From: Vulcanimicrobiota bacterium
Lineage (GTDB): Bacteria; Vulcanimicrobiota; Vulcanimicrobiia; Eremiobacterales; Eremiobacteraceae
Reading direction: 5' to 3'
Length of the DNA stretch: 32,209 nt
NCBI GenBank assembly: GCA_014304875.1
Contig: JACRUD010000145.1
Span: 1-32,209 of the forward strand
Within the stretch, counting starts at the first letter, position 1; the number at the start of each line of letters is the position of its first letter. The position numbers were made by a program, and so were the translations under genes. Below the pieces are notes generated by a model. The model ran no database searches, was not told the DNA's origin, and saw only the letters and a list, made by a program, of their open reading frames with translations. Below, one piece after another: positions 31,473 through 32,209 of this stretch.

Positions 31473-32209
31473 ATGAATTCCACGTCCCGCACATCGCTGG
31501 GCTTTCTTCTGACGGGCGTCTTGGGCGTGATCGTCGGCGCCTTCGTGGTGGCTTGCACGACGGGTCACTTCCTCAACGGGAGTTCCGTCGGACAGGCTTC
31601 AAATATAGCGTCTGCAGCACCGCTGCGAGGAGCGTCAACGGATCTCGAACAACGCCTGATCGATACGGTCAAGCGCACGGAACCGTCCGTCGTCCTCATC
31701 CAGTCGACCGTTCACGGCCAGCAGATCCAAAGTCCCTTCGGCAACGATCCGTTTTTCCGGCAGTTCTTCGGCGATCAGGGCCCGGGCGTCGCGCAGCCGT
31801 TCACCCCTAAGGCCTCCGGCTCGGGTTTCATCATCAAGCGGGAAGGCGAAAGCGCGATCGTGGCCACCAACGCTCACGTCATCTATCACGCCGACAAAAT
31901 TTCCGTGCTGCTGTCGACCGGCCGGCGAGTCGACGCGAAGGTCATGGGCAGCGACATCCGCACTGATCTCGCGCTGCTCAAGATCACCGGCAGCAACTTG
32001 CCGCCCGCTTTGCCGGTCGGCAACTCGAATGCGCTGCAGCAGGGCCAATTCGTGCTCGCTATCGGAGAGCCCGAGGAGTTTCAAAATTCGGTGAGCTTCG
32101 GAATCGTTTCCGCGCTGCACCGCACGAGCATCGTCGCCGGCGGACAAGAGAACATCCCGGCGATCCACTACCAGGATATGATCCAGACAACGACGCCAAT
32201 CAATCCCGG
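31473..32209 (+). CDS. htrA: HtrA/DegP-type serine protease, 3' part beyond window edge
   Basis: HtrA degrades or refolds damaged proteins outside the cytoplasmic membrane. The visible 245 codons start MNSTSRTSLGFLLTGVLGVIVGAFVVAC, a signal anchor whose VVAC could also be a lipobox. The trypsin-like domain follows, with the Q-linker region (SPFGNDPFFRQFFGDQ), GSGFIIKREGESAIVATNAHVI containing the catalytic His, RTDLALLKI containing the catalytic Asp, and AIGEPEEFQNSVSFGIVSALHR. The window ends at TTPINPG, just before the expected GNSGGPL with the catalytic Ser; PDZ domains would follow outside. AAGGGAG lies about 10 bases upstream of the ATG. Expression should respond to heat through the two CIRCE-like sites. 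Confidence 0.93.
   Translation, partial: MNSTSRTSLGFLLTGVLGVIVGAFVVACTTGHFLNGSSVGQASNIASAAPLRGASTDLEQRLIDTVKRTEPSVVLIQSTVHGQQIQSPFGNDPFFRQFFGDQGPGVAQPFTPKASGSGFIIKREGESAIVATNAHVIYHADKISVLLSTGRRVDAKVMGSDIRTDLALLKITGSNLPPALPVGNSNALQQGQFVLAIGEPEEFQNSVSFGIVSALHRTSIVAGGQENIPAIHYQDMIQTTTPINP

Noticed and set aside
1-32209. CRISPR array, tRNA or rRNA genes, insertion sequences
   Set aside because: The repeats found are scattered single palindromes, not regularly spaced. I saw no cloverleaf with a TTCGANTC-type arm, no rRNA sequence and no transposase or terminal inverted repeats.

Overview
The window is a dense, high-GC bacterial chromosome segment with no rRNA, tRNA, CRISPR array or insertion sequence that I can see. 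The cell it comes from is a diderm: it has a TolC-type outer-membrane channel, a TonB-dependent receptor and a periplasmic HtrA protease. It makes menaquinone by the futalosine route (mqnE-mqnA-mqnC), uses RNase J, and keeps the gene order hpf-secA-prfB that is familiar from Firmicutes and their relatives. Taken together this suggests a deep-branching diderm of the Terrabacteria side. Candidate phylum Eremiobacterota (WPS-2) is my best guess, but it is an inference from gene content, not a match.

Layout. Positions 1-7679 (minus strand) hold one long co-directional run read right to left: rodZ-like, yajQ (broken by an in-frame TAG), a LytR-CpsA-Psr protein, a polysaccharide deacetylase, a possible small membrane protein, hpf, secA and prfB (cut by the window edge, with a programmed +1 frameshift site). 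This run is about cell shape, envelope polymer attachment, secretion and translation. Positions 7786-11342 (plus) hold mnmA, a DipZ-type thioredoxin, a lipoprotein and an unknown protein. Positions 11371-14382 (minus) hold mqnE-mqnA-mqnC, followed leftward-transcribed ftsK (14548-16815), RNase J (16934-18664) and a secreted unknown protein (18765-19388).

Positions 19435-27818 (plus) look like one regulated unit: a promoter with a perfect inverted-repeat operator, a YtrA-type GntR repressor, a slipin/SPFH gene that carries three single-base frame slips, a Yip1-type membrane protein, a TolC-like channel, a membrane-fusion adaptor, two separate MacB/FtsX-type permeases and a stand-alone ABC ATPase. 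The parts form a complete tripartite ABC export system with its own regulator. Positions 27819-28289 are largely non-coding. A 912-residue TonB-dependent receptor follows on the minus strand (28290-31028), and the window closes with a heat-shock-type control region (two tandem CIRCE-like operators over sigma70-like promoters) in front of htrA, which runs off the right edge.

Throughout, gene ends are marked by a family of palindromic repeats with the core CGGACCTTTAGGTCCG and a left flank ATGTAGCC. I count nine copies, most of them directly after a stop codon and pointing in the direction of transcription.
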